DNA of 21,188 nucleotides from CAYUCE01 sp964443275 (GCA_964443275.1 CAYUCE010000030.1:1-21188); one strand, 5' to 3'. Shown: positions 6,013 through 14,934, numbered from the stretch's first letter. The notes: generated by a model not told the origin, from the sequence alone. Numbers and translations are program-made.

Positions 6013-7398
6013 TTAATCAAGGCCGGTCCCTGGGCTCTCTTTACTTGATTTGAATTTCTTTGCTTGAAAGATAAAGGCCTCCAAGCGGGTCATCAGATTG
6101 GTATTTTTTTGACCGTCGAAGGTCAAATTAAGCCAAGGTAGGTTCCCATGGTCTTTTCTTATTAGATTAGAAGCTGCCCGGACCATTATGCCCGGCATGC
6201 ATGAGAAAGGGGTAAGATTGATGATCCCATCAGCTCCCTTGGTTATGTAATCGATGGCCTTTCCTATATCTAGTACTGGCTCACCTCGGTAGGCTTCTTT
6301 AACATAAGGGTCGGACTTATCAACTATTTCCTGGATTGAGGGTTCATGAATATCTTTCTCTCCTAAGATCTTGGTGAAATACCTATCTATTTTCTTCTCA
6401 TCGTATACCTGCACGAGTTTTTCAACCCAGGATTTCATGAAGGATAAAACTTGCCTTCTTTCCTTTGTATCCTGTCTCTTTTTTCTATTGGTGTAATAGA
6501 GCCATTCGGAAACCGGTGCTACCCTTGCCTCTCCTCCCAACTCCTCTATCTTGGTGACTATGTCCGAATTGCTGAAGTTATTGGTTCTAACGTAGAACTC
6601 ACCTACCACCCCGATTAAAGGCCTTCTTTCATCTTTTGTTTGGATTTGATTAAATTTATTTACGCTGATTTTAATGGCTTCCAGCATTTTTTCAATGCCC
6701 CCTTCGGCCAGGCTATCTTGAATGAGCCTCAAGTTCTGCTTGTAAACCTTCTCCGTTCTCCCTTTCTTTACTTCGTAGGGCCTTATCTTCCAAAGCGCTT
6801 TCTGGAGTAGATCCACTGCTAGCACCCCGTACCACGCCGTCCGGCGAAATTTGGTTCCCAGGTCTTTCATAGTGTAGGAATCATAGGATTCAAGGGAGAT
6901 CATATCTACTTTGTATCCTAGTTTTTCGAGGATTAACTTCTGGACGTTAAAGTATTGACCGAAGCGGCAAGGACCGGAGGAAGTGGGCATTAGGAAGACA
7001 GATTTGTCAGGGTCAAAATCCGGATTCTCCTTTATAAACCTTATAAATCCACCCGTAGTTAGGATAAAAGGTAAGCACTCCCCTCCTCTGGTATACCTCC
7101 TGCCGTATTCTAGATCCTTCTCATCGTACGGAGGCAGTATTTCCACTTTTACATTACAAAAGTCCATAACCCCTTTTAACGCATTGCAGTGATCGCTCAT
7201 CCAGGGTATGTACACAACTTTATCTTGCTTGGCGGAGCGGGTGGCAGCGGGTGCGGTTTCTAAGGCTTCTTTATCCACGTAGTAACACCGCCTCTTTTTC
7301 TTTGGGTTTTGGGTAAGTTTTACGGCTTGAGGAGAAGGCCAGTGAATCCAGGAAGGCTTCACATCTGGTCTTAATCCCTGCATCGGCAGAATGTTCAT
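6013..7398 (-). CDS. HgdB-like 2-hydroxyacyl-CoA dehydratase-family protein (COG3581 type)
   Basis: The protein belongs to the group of 2-hydroxyglutaryl-CoA dehydratase-like proteins that accompany fused activases. The conserved part starts near residue 59 (DKVVYIPWMSDH) and has cysteines that could bind an iron-sulfur cluster: C108 in GGECLPF, C144 in SGPCRFGQY and C400 in TPFSCMPGIM. The first 58 residues, MNILPMQGLR onward, look unlike the family and are encoded mostly in the 128-nt overlap with the upstream activase gene, where GGAG lies 4 nt before the ATG. In many bacteria the activase and this part form one long polypeptide, so this may be a natural split. The real substrate is unknown; amino acid or acyl-CoA dehydration is possible but not shown. 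Confidence 0.85.
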   Translation of the reverse strand: MNILPMQGLRPDVKPSWIHWPSPQAVKLTQNPKKKRRCYYVDKEALETAPAATRSAKQDKVVYIPWMSDHCNALKGVMDFCNVKVEILPPYDEKDLEYGRRYTRGGECLPFILTTGGFIRFIKENPDFDPDKSVFLMPTSSGPCRFGQYFNVQKLILEKLGYKVDMISLESYDSYTMKDLGTKFRRTAWYGVLAVDLLQKALWKIRPYEVKKGRTEKVYKQNLRLIQDSLAEGGIEKMLEAIKISVNKFNQIQTKDERRPLIGVVGEFYVRTNNFSNSDIVTKIEELGGEARVAPVSEWLYYTNRKKRQDTKERRQVLSFMKSWVEKLVQVYDEKKIDRYFTKILGEKDIHEPSIQEIVDKSDPYVKEAYRGEPVLDIGKAIDYITKGADGIINLTPFSCMPGIMVRAASNLIRKDHGNLPWLNLTFDGQKNTNLMTRLEAFIFQAKKFKSSKESPGTGLD

Positions 7399-10297
7399 CC
7401 AGCTCCAGATGTAGATGGGGCTCGCTGGCCAGCATTTGATTGAAATAATGGATAATAAAAGAGTCCGGACCGCACATAAAGTGGGATAGATAAACTCCGT
7501 ATAGATGGGGAGTATTCTTTACCAATTCGGAAGCGGCTAGAATTCGCTTCCCATAATTCCAATGCATAAAGGAATATTTGGATATATCAACCTGACTTAA
7601 ATCCAGAAAGTCCATGGGAATGGGTATTACTCCTAGCTCTCTGAATTTATCGGGTACACCCAGGTTAATACCCAAATCGCCCCCGTTATAGGAACGTGAT
7701 ATGATGACTATACCTTTCCTTTCCTCATTTACCAGCTGTAATAACTTTTGACCAGCTTCCAGACATTTTTGTTCAAATATTTTTTGCTCTCCCTGGGCTT
7801 CCTTGATCGCCTGGCTTACCCTTCTTTTCGAACAAGAGAGATTTGCTCCTAATTGAAAAAGTTCATTCCTAAGCTTCGTTTCATTATAGAAATGGAAAGC
7901 ATCTTGGATGACTTCTATCTGCAGCCTTCTAAAGTTAAATTGTCCATTGGCAATATAGGGCATGCCTTGTATAAGCGGGCAATTTTGGTTGACTCTAGTC
8001 CGCAGGCTTTCAAGGTCTTGATTAATCATTGCTGGAAGGAAAAGATAATCAATATCACAATCCATTAATTTCCTTACGTGTCCGTGTACTATTTTGGAAG
8101 GAAGGCAAGTTAGAGAGGTGGCCCCCTGTACCGAGGTGGTTACTATGTCCTTGTCTGTTTGCGAACTCAATACCACCTGGTAACCCAACCTTCTAAAGTA
8201 CTCTGACCAAAATGGGAATTTATCCCAAAAGAGCAAAACTCGTGGTATACCCACTTTCCCTTTTAGCTCATTTTTTGCTTTATAATAGGTCAAACCATCT
8301 ATATCGATTTCCTTTTCGTCTCTATCCCAAAGTAACCTTCTCCTTTCTTCAAATGCGTCAGGTAAATCAGATCCTTTATTTTGCTCACTTAGCTGATCAT
8401 ATTTACCGCAACGTGAGCCGAAAAAAAGCGGCGGGGAATCGTCTTCAAAAGCTACCTTCTTAATCTTGCAGTGGTTTGAGCAACCCTGGCAGGTGAAGTG
8501 AGAAGCGGTATAATCCAGGTTGGTTGCGAAACCTCTGAAATTGGTATCTCTGCCCTTATTCATAGCTTGTCTGGTAATTAAGGCAGCTCCGTAAGCTCCG
8601 GTAACGTCATGGTTTGGAGGTACGATAATCTCTTTCCCGGTAAGTTTTTGCAGGGCGGCTATTACCGCTTTGTTCCAAGCCACCCCTCCTTGAAAGAAAA
8701 CTTTTCGGCCGATTTCTCGGTCTTCCACCACCCGATTTAGATAATTTGCTGCTATAGAGTAAGCCAGTCCGGCAACCAACTCTTCTTTTTGGGCTCCCCT
8801 TTGTTGATGGTGGACCAGATCGGATTCCATAAATACCGTGCATCTTTCACCCAAATCGGCTGGCCTGTCACAGTCCAGGGCAATTTGACCAAACTCGTCT
8901 ATATTTATATTTAACCTTTCTGCCTGCTCTTCCAGGAAAGCACCGGTGCCCGCTGCACAGACCTTGTTCATTGCAAAATCAACTACGCTTCCGTTATCTA
9001 AACGAATATATTTTGAGTCCTGCCCCCCAATTTCAAATATGGTGTCTACCTGGGGATCGATGAAAGCTGCTCCCACTGCCTGGGAGGTAATTTCGTTCTT
9101 TACCACATCGGCTCCGATAAACTGAGCTATCAGCTCTCTTCCCGAACCGGTAGTTCCCACTCCCACCACGTTTATTTTCCCTCTCGCTTTTCGGTTAAGT
9201 TTCTTAAGCCCGTTTTTAACTGCTTTTAATGGATCGCCGGCCGTTCTTAAATAAACTCGCCCTATTAGCTTTCCTTCCTCATCTATAGCCACTAGATTGG
9301 TAGATATCGATCCTACATCTATTCCTAAATAAGCATTCACTATGCTTTGAGGGGGCGAAATGTCCTCTCCCGGATAGAGGAAAATATTATCGTTTAAGGA
9401 CAATTTATCTCGTGATGAGTGCTTTTTCTCAGAACGGCTGTATCGGATTAATTTCTGCCTTTCTTCGGCCCAGTCAAAAGAGATAATTTTTTCTTTATCT
9501 TTGGCGTAAAGAGCGGCTCCGATGGCCGCCATTAAAAGATTCCTGTCCGGTATGATAAGCTCTCCCTTTTTTAGCTCCAAGACGTCTTCAAAGGCTTTTA
9601 TCATTCCCTGGTTTTTGGAAAGCCCTCCCTGAAATACTATGGGCTCATTGAAAACTTTTCCACCTCCTATGTCCGACCGGAAGTTACGGGCCAATGCATA
9701 GCAGAGGCCGGCCGCAATATCATAGGGGGCAGTTCCCACCTGCTGCAGGTGAATAATATCCGATTTGGCGAAAACAGCACATCTTCCAGCAATATAGGGA
9801 GGATCTTGTGATTTCAAAGCGATCCGGGAAAATTCTTCAATGCTCATGTCCAGACGCTCCGCCTGATGGTCAAGAAAAGAGCCAGTGCCGGCAGCGCATT
9901 GAGTGTTTAAGGAAAAGTCACTCAATACGGTTTCGTCTCCCTCCCTTTCCAAGATCATCAATTTAGAGTCTTGCCCTCCTATCTCTATAACTGTTCTTGC
10001 TTCTGGATGATACTCATTTATGGATTTGGTCTGGGCTATCAGCTCATTTCTGTGATAACCACCTAAAATGTCGGCAAAGAGTTTGCCTCCGGACCCCGCT
10101 GTACCCAAGCTGATTACCCGCCTGGAAGAAACCTTCTCAAACAGGTCATCTAAGATATCGATGATTGTAGATATAGGGGTGCCCCGAGAGCGCAGGTAAT
10201 AATGATGTAGGAGCTTTTTGTTTTGGTTTAAAAGGACGACTTTGATTGTAACTGAGCCTACATCAATACCCATATGCAATCCATGATTTTCTTGCAT
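7271..10297 (-). CDS. Acyl-CoA dehydratase activase, tandem BcrA/BadF-type ATPase domains plus DUF2229
   Basis: Activases of this family use ATP to drive one-electron reduction of their dehydratase partner. The 1008-residue product has two ASKHA ATPase domains. The first, about 8-275, has GIDVGS, GTAGSGG, IEIGGQDSK, and Cys134 and Cys173, which would bind a shared 4Fe-4S cluster. The second, about 325-580, repeats the pattern with GIDVGS, GTTGSGR, EIGGQDSK, Cys447 and Cys486. A four-cysteine cluster follows (C603, C606, C610, C630), then a DUF2229-type region to the end, which includes LELDEHSADAG. I chose ATG at 10297: AAGGTGG lies just before it, and a strong promoter occupies the region where a longer reading frame would begin. 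It overlaps the HgdB-like gene by 128 nt. Confidence 0.9.
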   Translation of the reverse strand: MQENHGLHMGIDVGSVTIKVVLLNQNKKLLHHYYLRSRGTPISTIIDILDDLFEKVSSRRVISLGTAGSGGKLFADILGGYHRNELIAQTKSINEYHPEARTVIEIGGQDSKLMILEREGDETVLSDFSLNTQCAAGTGSFLDHQAERLDMSIEEFSRIALKSQDPPYIAGRCAVFAKSDIIHLQQVGTAPYDIAAGLCYALARNFRSDIGGGKVFNEPIVFQGGLSKNQGMIKAFEDVLELKKGELIIPDRNLLMAAIGAALYAKDKEKIISFDWAEERQKLIRYSRSEKKHSSRDKLSLNDNIFLYPGEDISPPQSIVNAYLGIDVGSISTNLVAIDEEGKLIGRVYLRTAGDPLKAVKNGLKKLNRKARGKINVVGVGTTGSGRELIAQFIGADVVKNEITSQAVGAAFIDPQVDTIFEIGGQDSKYIRLDNGSVVDFAMNKVCAAGTGAFLEEQAERLNINIDEFGQIALDCDRPADLGERCTVFMESDLVHHQQRGAQKEELVAGLAYSIAANYLNRVVEDREIGRKVFFQGGVAWNKAVIAALQKLTGKEIIVPPNHDVTGAYGAALITRQAMNKGRDTNFRGFATNLDYTASHFTCQGCSNHCKIKKVAFEDDSPPLFFGSRCGKYDQLSEQNKGSDLPDAFEERRRLLWDRDEKEIDIDGLTYYKAKNELKGKVGIPRVLLFWDKFPFWSEYFRRLGYQVVLSSQTDKDIVTTSVQGATSLTCLPSKIVHGHVRKLMDCDIDYLFLPAMINQDLESLRTRVNQNCPLIQGMPYIANGQFNFRRLQIEVIQDAFHFYNETKLRNELFQLGANLSCSKRRVSQAIKEAQGEQKIFEQKCLEAGQKLLQLVNEERKGIVIISRSYNGGDLGINLGVPDKFRELGVIPIPMDFLDLSQVDISKYSFMHWNYGKRILAASELVKNTPHLYGVYLSHFMCGPDSFIIHYFNQMLASEPHLHLELDEHSADAGIKTRCEAFLDSLAFSSSRKTYPKPKEKEAVLLRG

Positions 10298-10316
10298 AGA
10301 TCCCACCTTGGATAAA

Positions 10317-10345
10317 AATATACCACAAATGACCATGTAGGTCAA
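10317..10345 (-). promoter_or_regulatory. Strong candidate sigma70 promoter of the activase operon
   Basis: On the minus strand, TTGACC (10345-10340) and TATATT (10322-10317) are separated by 17 nt, each matching 5 of 6 consensus bases. The predicted transcript starts only about 15 nt before the ATG at 10297 and includes its AAGGTGG site. This rules against the longer reading frame that begins with the TTG of the -35 box. Confidence 0.65.
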
Positions 10346-10419
10346 ACCGCAATCGGTGACCCAGGTTAATCCTCATCAATTTCCCATTGATCTATTGGCA
10401 AGACCGGTTTTACCCTACC

Positions 10420-11628
10420 TTAAATTCTAATAGACTCTTCGTTTATCTTATTTCTTTTTACTTTATTCTGAAGAAGCTCGTACAGCTTTACCAATTCTTT
10501 AGTACAGTGGCGGGAACTCATCGAAAAAGCCTTGGCTCTAGCCTTTTTACCCATGAGTTCTCTTCTTTCTCTGTTCTCTAGAAGTCTATTGCAGGCTGAA
10601 GCAAACTCCTCTTCGTCCTCGTTAACCAAAACCCCGGTCTTATCATCTTCCATCAAGTCCAACACTCCCATCTTTCCAATACAGACCACCGGCGTCCCGC
10701 TAGCAAATGCTTCCAGGATTACAATACCTTGGGTCTCCGTTTTGGAAGCGAAGACGAAAATATCTGCCTTTCTATATAGGGCGTTTAGCAACTCTTCCTC
10801 AATATATCCAGTGAATATGACCTTGTCACCTATATCTTTTTGGGCCTTTTTTTTTAGCTTATGTCTTTCCGGTCCATCTCCGGCGATAATTAACTTTACA
10901 TCATTTCTGTATGAAAGTAGGTGTTTGAAAGATGTAAGCAGGAAATCGATATTTTTTTCCTTGCCTAACCTACCCACTGACAGGAGTACTTTTTCTTTTT
11001 CCTTAATCTGAAATATGTCGGCCGGATCGAATTTAGGTTCATCTTCGGCTTGGAATCTCTCCATATCGACGCCGAAAGGAAGTGAGATAACAGGTGTTTT
11101 CAATCCGTACCCCTCCAGCTCCTTTTTTATCTCATTGGAAGGGGCGATTACACAATGACATTGGTTACAAAAATAGGAGGAGAATGTCTCCGTTAGTTTC
11201 CGGGGGGGGCGAAAAAGGGCGGGAATATAATGCCGATACTCCGCGTAGAAAGTATGGTAGGTATGGATATGAGGTAAATCGTATTTGGCGGCTATATGTT
11301 TGGCAAGTAGTCCCATAGAGAAGGGGGTGTGACTGTGAATTATGTCTAAAGAAGGTAAGACTTGTGAAGCTTCCCGGTTGTAAGGTATGGCTACTCTATA
11401 TTCGGGCTGGAAGATAAACTTAAAAGAAGGGAAGCGATAGATACTTTCGGCATTTAACGAACTTTTTGGCCGGTTTGAGTGTAGATTACTTTCATCCGGA
11501 TGGGAAGGGGCGAATACAAAGACCCGATGACCCAGCCTTACCAGCTCCTTTTCCATCATCCGGATTACGGTTACCACCCCGTTTATTTGGGGAGTGTAGG
11601 TATCTGTGAAAATACCTATTTTATACAT
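10420..11628 (-). CDS. GT4-family glycosyltransferase
   Basis: A retaining glycosyltransferase with a GT-B fold, which transfers a sugar from a nucleotide-sugar donor, here perhaps to a lipid. The 402-residue product opens with GIFTDTYTPQINGVVTVIR, typical of the branch that includes diacylglycerol glucosyltransferases and mannosyltransferases. The HSHTPFSMGLLAKHIA and HTYHTFYAEYRHYIP blocks follow. The C-terminal half has SVGRLGKEKN, IAGDGPER and the E-x7-E donor-binding motif in ETQGIVILEA. No signal peptide or membrane span is seen, so it is cytoplasmic or peripheral. It follows lysS after 60 nt with a weak GGAT site. With galE and the PAP2 gene in the same window, an envelope glycolipid or polysaccharide role is possible. 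Donor and acceptor cannot be told. Confidence 0.9.
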   Translation of the reverse strand: MYKIGIFTDTYTPQINGVVTVIRMMEKELVRLGHRVFVFAPSHPDESNLHSNRPKSSLNAESIYRFPSFKFIFQPEYRVAIPYNREASQVLPSLDIIHSHTPFSMGLLAKHIAAKYDLPHIHTYHTFYAEYRHYIPALFRPPRKLTETFSSYFCNQCHCVIAPSNEIKKELEGYGLKTPVISLPFGVDMERFQAEDEPKFDPADIFQIKEKEKVLLSVGRLGKEKNIDFLLTSFKHLLSYRNDVKLIIAGDGPERHKLKKKAQKDIGDKVIFTGYIEEELLNALYRKADIFVFASKTETQGIVILEAFASGTPVVCIGKMGVLDLMEDDKTGVLVNEDEEEFASACNRLLENRERRELMGKKARAKAFSMSSRHCTKELVKLYELLQNKVKRNKINEESIRI

Positions 11629-11688
11629 AAGGATCCAGGGATATTGTATTGATCAGTTTATTAGCCAATTTGGTAAAGTACAGCTCGC

Positions 11689-13164
11689 TTACTCTTTGCT
11701 TCTCAGGGTGGGGAACAGGATGACTTCCTTAATGGAAGTGCAGTTAGTAAAAAGCATTACCAACCTATCTATACCTATTCCCAATCCACCGGTAGGGGGC
11801 ATCCCGTACTCCATGGCGGTAAGGAAGTCTTCATCATAAGTTTGTGCTTCTTCATCTCCCATTTTTCGCATTTCCTCTTGGTGGAAGAATCTTTCTCGCT
11901 GATCGGCCGGGTCGTTTAGCTCGGTAAAAGCGTTACCCAGCTCCAGTCCCCCTATGAAGGGTTCGAAGCGCTCCACCCATCTTTCCTCTCCCGGTTTTTT
12001 CTTAGCTAGAGGTGAAATTTCCACCGGGTAGTCCATAATGAAGGTGGGATCTATTAAAGACCTTTCCACATATTCATCAAATAGCTCATCTATTAGCTTT
12101 CCGTAAGTAGGTTGGTTATCGTAGTCAATCTTTCTTGCTTTTAGTTTCTCTTCTAGTTCCTCTTTTCCCGAACAGCCCTTTATATCAACCCCTATAGCTT
12201 CCTTGAGGGCATCTCGTAGAGTAATTTTTTTCCACTCACCGCTTAAATCTATTTGGTGACCTTGATAGGTGATTTCGGTAGTGTTTAAAACTTCCCGTGC
12301 AATATAAGCGATTAGCTCCTCGGTTAGCTTCATCATATCCCGGTAGTCAAAGTACGCACCATAACACTCCATTTGAGTAAATTCCGGGTTGTGTTGGGTG
12401 GAAATACCTTCGTTTCTGAAGTCCTTTCCTATTTCATAGACCCTTCCCAATCCCCCTATGATCAACCGTTTAAGGTAGAGTTCATTGGAGATTCGCATGT
12501 AAAGCTCTTGATCTAGTGCGTTATGGTAGGTTTTAAAGGGCCGTGCCGAAGCTCCTCCATATACCGGCTGTAAAATTGGGGTCTCTACCTCCAGAAATTC
12601 TCTTTTATCTAAAAACTTCCGCATGGCCTTGATTATGTGGCTCCTTTTGATAAAGATATTTCTGCTTTCTTCGTTCGCTATGAGGTCTAAATATCTTTTT
12701 CTATAGCGGGTTTCTACATCTTTTAAGCCATGCCATTTCTCCGGAAGTGGTCGTAGAGCCTTGGCCAGAAGTTTGAAATCGGCTACCATCACCGACAGTT
12801 CGCCCCGCTTTGTCTTAAAGACTTCTCCCTCACAACCTATGAAATCCCCTACGTCTAGTTCAGTTAGAAGTTCGTATTTCTCTTTATTTAACTTACCTAG
12901 ATTTCCATAACCTTGGATTTGCCCGCTGGAGTCTCTTAAATCAAAAAATGTAGCTTTTCCCATGGGGCGCAGGGAAACTATCCGGCCGGCGACTTTTGTC
13001 CGCTTCCCACTGTGCTCACCGGTGGTAAGCTGATCGTAGGAGTCTATAATTTGGCTTATTCGATGGCTAATTTTATAACGGTGAGGATATGGATTGATCC
13101 CCTTTTTTTCTAGGTTTTCAAGCTTTTTAAACCGCTCTTTAGTCAGCGGGTCCAGGTGGTCCAA
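11689..13164 (-). CDS. lysS: Lysine-tRNA ligase, class II
   Basis: Charges tRNA-Lys with lysine in the cytoplasm. The 491-residue length is normal for bacterial class II LysRS. The N-terminal OB-fold anticodon-binding domain, about 55-150, includes TKVAGRIVSLRPMGKATFFD. The catalytic core has the class II motif 2 region FRNEGISTQHNPEFTQMECY and motif 3 in GGLGIGIDRLVML near the end. The start is TTG at 13164, supported by AAAGGGG 9 nt upstream; the next codons read MDHLDPLTKERFKKLE. It follows greA with 5 nt between stop and start, so the two are cotranscribed. greA-lysS adjacency is known in several bacterial groups. Confidence 0.97.
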   Translation of the reverse strand: MDHLDPLTKERFKKLENLEKKGINPYPHRYKISHRISQIIDSYDQLTTGEHSGKRTKVAGRIVSLRPMGKATFFDLRDSSGQIQGYGNLGKLNKEKYELLTELDVGDFIGCEGEVFKTKRGELSVMVADFKLLAKALRPLPEKWHGLKDVETRYRKRYLDLIANEESRNIFIKRSHIIKAMRKFLDKREFLEVETPILQPVYGGASARPFKTYHNALDQELYMRISNELYLKRLIIGGLGRVYEIGKDFRNEGISTQHNPEFTQMECYGAYFDYRDMMKLTEELIAYIAREVLNTTEITYQGHQIDLSGEWKKITLRDALKEAIGVDIKGCSGKEELEEKLKARKIDYDNQPTYGKLIDELFDEYVERSLIDPTFIMDYPVEISPLAKKKPGEERWVERFEPFIGGLELGNAFTELNDPADQRERFFHQEEMRKMGDEEAQTYDEDFLTAMEYGMPPTGGLGIGIDRLVMLFTNCTSIKEVILFPTLRSKE

Positions 13165-13169
13165 TTGAA

Positions 13170-13661
13170 TTATCCCCTTTCTATACCTAAGATTCTATAT
13201 TTTACTTTGCCTGAAGGAGTATCTACTTCTATCTCCTCTCCGATAGAAAGCCCCATTAGCACTTCTCCCACCGGGGATTGGGTGGAGATATTGTTATTTT
13301 CCGGATCTACCTCCGCTGGGCTTACCAATTGATAGGTTTTTACCTTTTTTTCGTCCCGATCCTCCAATATCACTTTGCTTCCCAAAGTTACATACTCAGT
13401 ACTGATGCTGGATTCATCGATCACCTTGGCTCTATCTAACAGGTTTTCCAACCGGCTAACTTCGGAATCGTAGTAATCCTGGTCTCGTTTTAAATCAATG
13501 TACTCTTTGTTTTCTCTAAGCTCCCCCCCATGTTCTTTTGCCTGTTTGAGTTTCTTGGGTATCTCTTCGTAAAGTATCCTTTTATATTCTTCAAGTTGCT
13601 TTTTTTTCAGTTCGTAGCCATCTTTGGTTAATAGGACTTGATCAGTCTCTTCTTCCGGCAT
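13170..13661 (-). CDS. greA: Transcript cleavage/elongation factor GreA
   Basis: GreA enters the RNA polymerase secondary channel and helps a stalled enzyme cleave its backtracked RNA. The 163-residue product has the N-terminal coiled-coil hairpin, about 10-85, and the C-terminal FKBP-like domain ending in SPVGEVLMGLSIGEEIEV. The acidic tip of the hairpin reads HGGELREN instead of the usual HGDLKEN: there is one extra glycine, and glutamate replaces the usual aspartate. ATG at 13661 is chosen over GTG at 13670 because AGAGG lies 8 nt upstream of the ATG and overlaps the GTG too closely. The start overlaps the end of rnpA by 20 nt, and lysS follows directly. Confidence 0.95.
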   Translation of the reverse strand: MPEEETDQVLLTKDGYELKKKQLEEYKRILYEEIPKKLKQAKEHGGELRENKEYIDLKRDQDYYDSEVSRLENLLDRAKVIDESSISTEYVTLGSKVILEDRDEKKVKTYQLVSPAEVDPENNNISTQSPVGEVLMGLSIGEEIEVDTPSGKVKYRILGIERG

Positions 13662-14022
13662 GACTATCACCTCTTTCGGGTAATTGATGTAAGCTTTCTA
13701 GTAAAGCCTGGCGGATTTCTCTTTTTTTGCTCTTTCCTATTTCCGGTAATGGTCTAATAATTATATCCATATTCCCAAAAAGCTTTTTATGGGTACGAAA
13801 AGTCTCCCTTATGATCCTTTTTATCTTGTTCCTTTGTGTAGCTTTTCCTACTTCTTTTCCTACAGAAAGCCCTAACCTAGGTGGTGGGTTGTCTTTCTCC
13901 AAATAGTAAAAGCAAAATTTATGTCCCTGGTAAGATTTTCCTTTCTGATAAACTCTGTCAAAATCCTTCTGCTTAAGTAATCTATTCTTTTTGGATAATT
14001 CAAAAGCTCGCTCCCCACTCAT
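13642..14022 (-). CDS. rnpA: Ribonuclease P protein component
   Basis: RnpA binds the RNase P RNA and helps it process the 5' ends of tRNA precursors. The 126-residue product has the N-terminal SKKNRLLKQKDFDRVYQKGK block and the RNR signature region, LGLSVGKEVGKATQRNKIKR followed by IIRETFR. The start is uncertain. ATG at 14022 follows a GTG, and a predicted promoter lies so close that the leader would be about 10 nt with no Shine-Dalgarno site. Unlike the usual rpmH-rnpA-yidD-yidC order, no L34 gene lies upstream. It shares a divergent promoter region with uppP and runs into greA with a 20-nt overlap. Confidence 0.93.
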   Translation of the reverse strand: MSGERAFELSKKNRLLKQKDFDRVYQKGKSYQGHKFCFYYLEKDNPPPRLGLSVGKEVGKATQRNKIKRIIRETFRTHKKLFGNMDIIIRPLPEIGKSKKREIRQALLESLHQLPERGDSHAGRRD

Positions 14023-14039
14023 CACACTTATGATATGCC

Positions 14040-14068
14040 ACTATAGCAGAAAGGAACGCTTCTTTCAA
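14040..14068 (-). promoter_or_regulatory. Candidate sigma70 promoter of rnpA-greA-lysS
   Basis: On the minus strand, TTGAAA (14068-14063) and TATAGT (14045-14040) are separated by 17 nt, each matching 5 of 6 bases. It would give a very short leader before the rnpA ATG at 14022. Confidence 0.6.
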
Positions 14069-14095
14069 CTCAAAGCTCCGGTTTTTATGGGAATC

Positions 14096-14124
14096 TTAAC
14101 TTGTTTTAAAGATCAATTTATGCT
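14096..14124 (+). promoter_or_regulatory. Candidate sigma70 promoter of uppP
   Basis: TTAACT (14096-14101) and TATGCT (14119-14124) are 17 nt apart, each matching 4 of 6 bases. Transcription would begin about 15 nt before the uppP ATG. It is divergent from the rnpA promoter, with about 27 nt between the two -35 boxes. Confidence 0.35.
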
Positions 14125-14145
14125 ATTAACTAGCCGGTTTGTGGT

Positions 14146-14934
14146 ATGAGAGAAATTAGCATATTACTTGGGGTTATCCAAGGTCTAACTGAATTCTTAC
14201 CCATATCCTCTTCAGGACATCTGGTACTTTTTGAAAAAGTATTTCACTTCGATCCGCCCGGATTGTTATTTGAAAGTCTTTTGCATTTTGGAACTTTGGG
14301 GTCGGTAATATATTTATTTAGAAGAAGGATATGGAATTTACTAAAGGCACCCTTTACCGGCGGAAAGAACCTTAGGCTCCTTATTTTTTTGGTAGTGGCT
14401 ACCATCCCTATTGGGGTGGTGGGAATCGTTTTAGACAAATGGGTGGAACGGGCCTTCGATCATCTGTTGGTAGTGAGTTTTAGCCTATGGTTCACCGGAC
14501 TCCTACTTTATGGTGCTCACAAAGTAAGGGAAAAGGAACGCAATTTAGAAGAGATGAGCTTTCTGGACAGCATATGTATAGGTCTCATGCAAATATTTTC
14601 GCTTCTCCCGGGTGCCTCCAGGAGCGGAGTTACCATCACCGCTGGGCTGTTTAGGGGCTTGAATCGGAAGCTAGCAGCCGAATTTTCGTTCCTTTTATCT
14701 ATTCCGGCCATTTTGGGAGCAACCATAATTAAGCTGATCGAGGCGGCCAGCGCTCCGGCCACTCACCACTCCTTTTTGCTCGCCTATATTTTGGGCCCGG
14801 TCTTTTCTTTTCTAACCGGAATAATTGCCATTAAGGCCCTTCTTTGGTTAATTCAAAGAAAGAGGTTGGACCTCTTTGCCTATTACTGCTGGGGGATGGG
14901 GCTTTTTATTGGCATTTATTTCTACCTAATTTAG
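14146..14934 (+). CDS. uppP: Undecaprenyl-diphosphatase UppP (BacA)
   Basis: An integral membrane enzyme that dephosphorylates undecaprenyl diphosphate, recycling the lipid carrier for cell wall and polysaccharide synthesis. The 262-residue product has both family signatures. One is at 10-25 (GVIQGLTEFLPISSSG, with the catalytic Glu16 region). The other is in the middle of the protein (LLPGASRSGVTITAGLFRGL). Several hydrophobic helices fit the known topology. The ATG at 14146 has no clear Shine-Dalgarno site, and a predicted promoter lies just upstream. The gene is divergent from rnpA and is followed by an assembly gap. The carrier-recycling role fits the glycosyltransferase and PAP2 genes elsewhere in the window, though these are in separate operons. 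Confidence 0.95.
   Translation: MREISILLGVIQGLTEFLPISSSGHLVLFEKVFHFDPPGLLFESLLHFGTLGSVIYLFRRRIWNLLKAPFTGGKNLRLLIFLVVATIPIGVVGIVLDKWVERAFDHLLVVSFSLWFTGLLLYGAHKVREKERNLEEMSFLDSICIGLMQIFSLLPGASRSGVTITAGLFRGLNRKLAAEFSFLLSIPAILGATIIKLIEAASAPATHHSFLLAYILGPVFSFLTGIIAIKALLWLIQRKRLDLFAYYCWGMGLFIGIYFYLI

Noticed and set aside
7271..10345. Activase start at TTG 10345
   Set aside because: That codon is part of a near-perfect -35 box. The ATG at 10297 has a good ribosome binding site and is downstream of the promoter.
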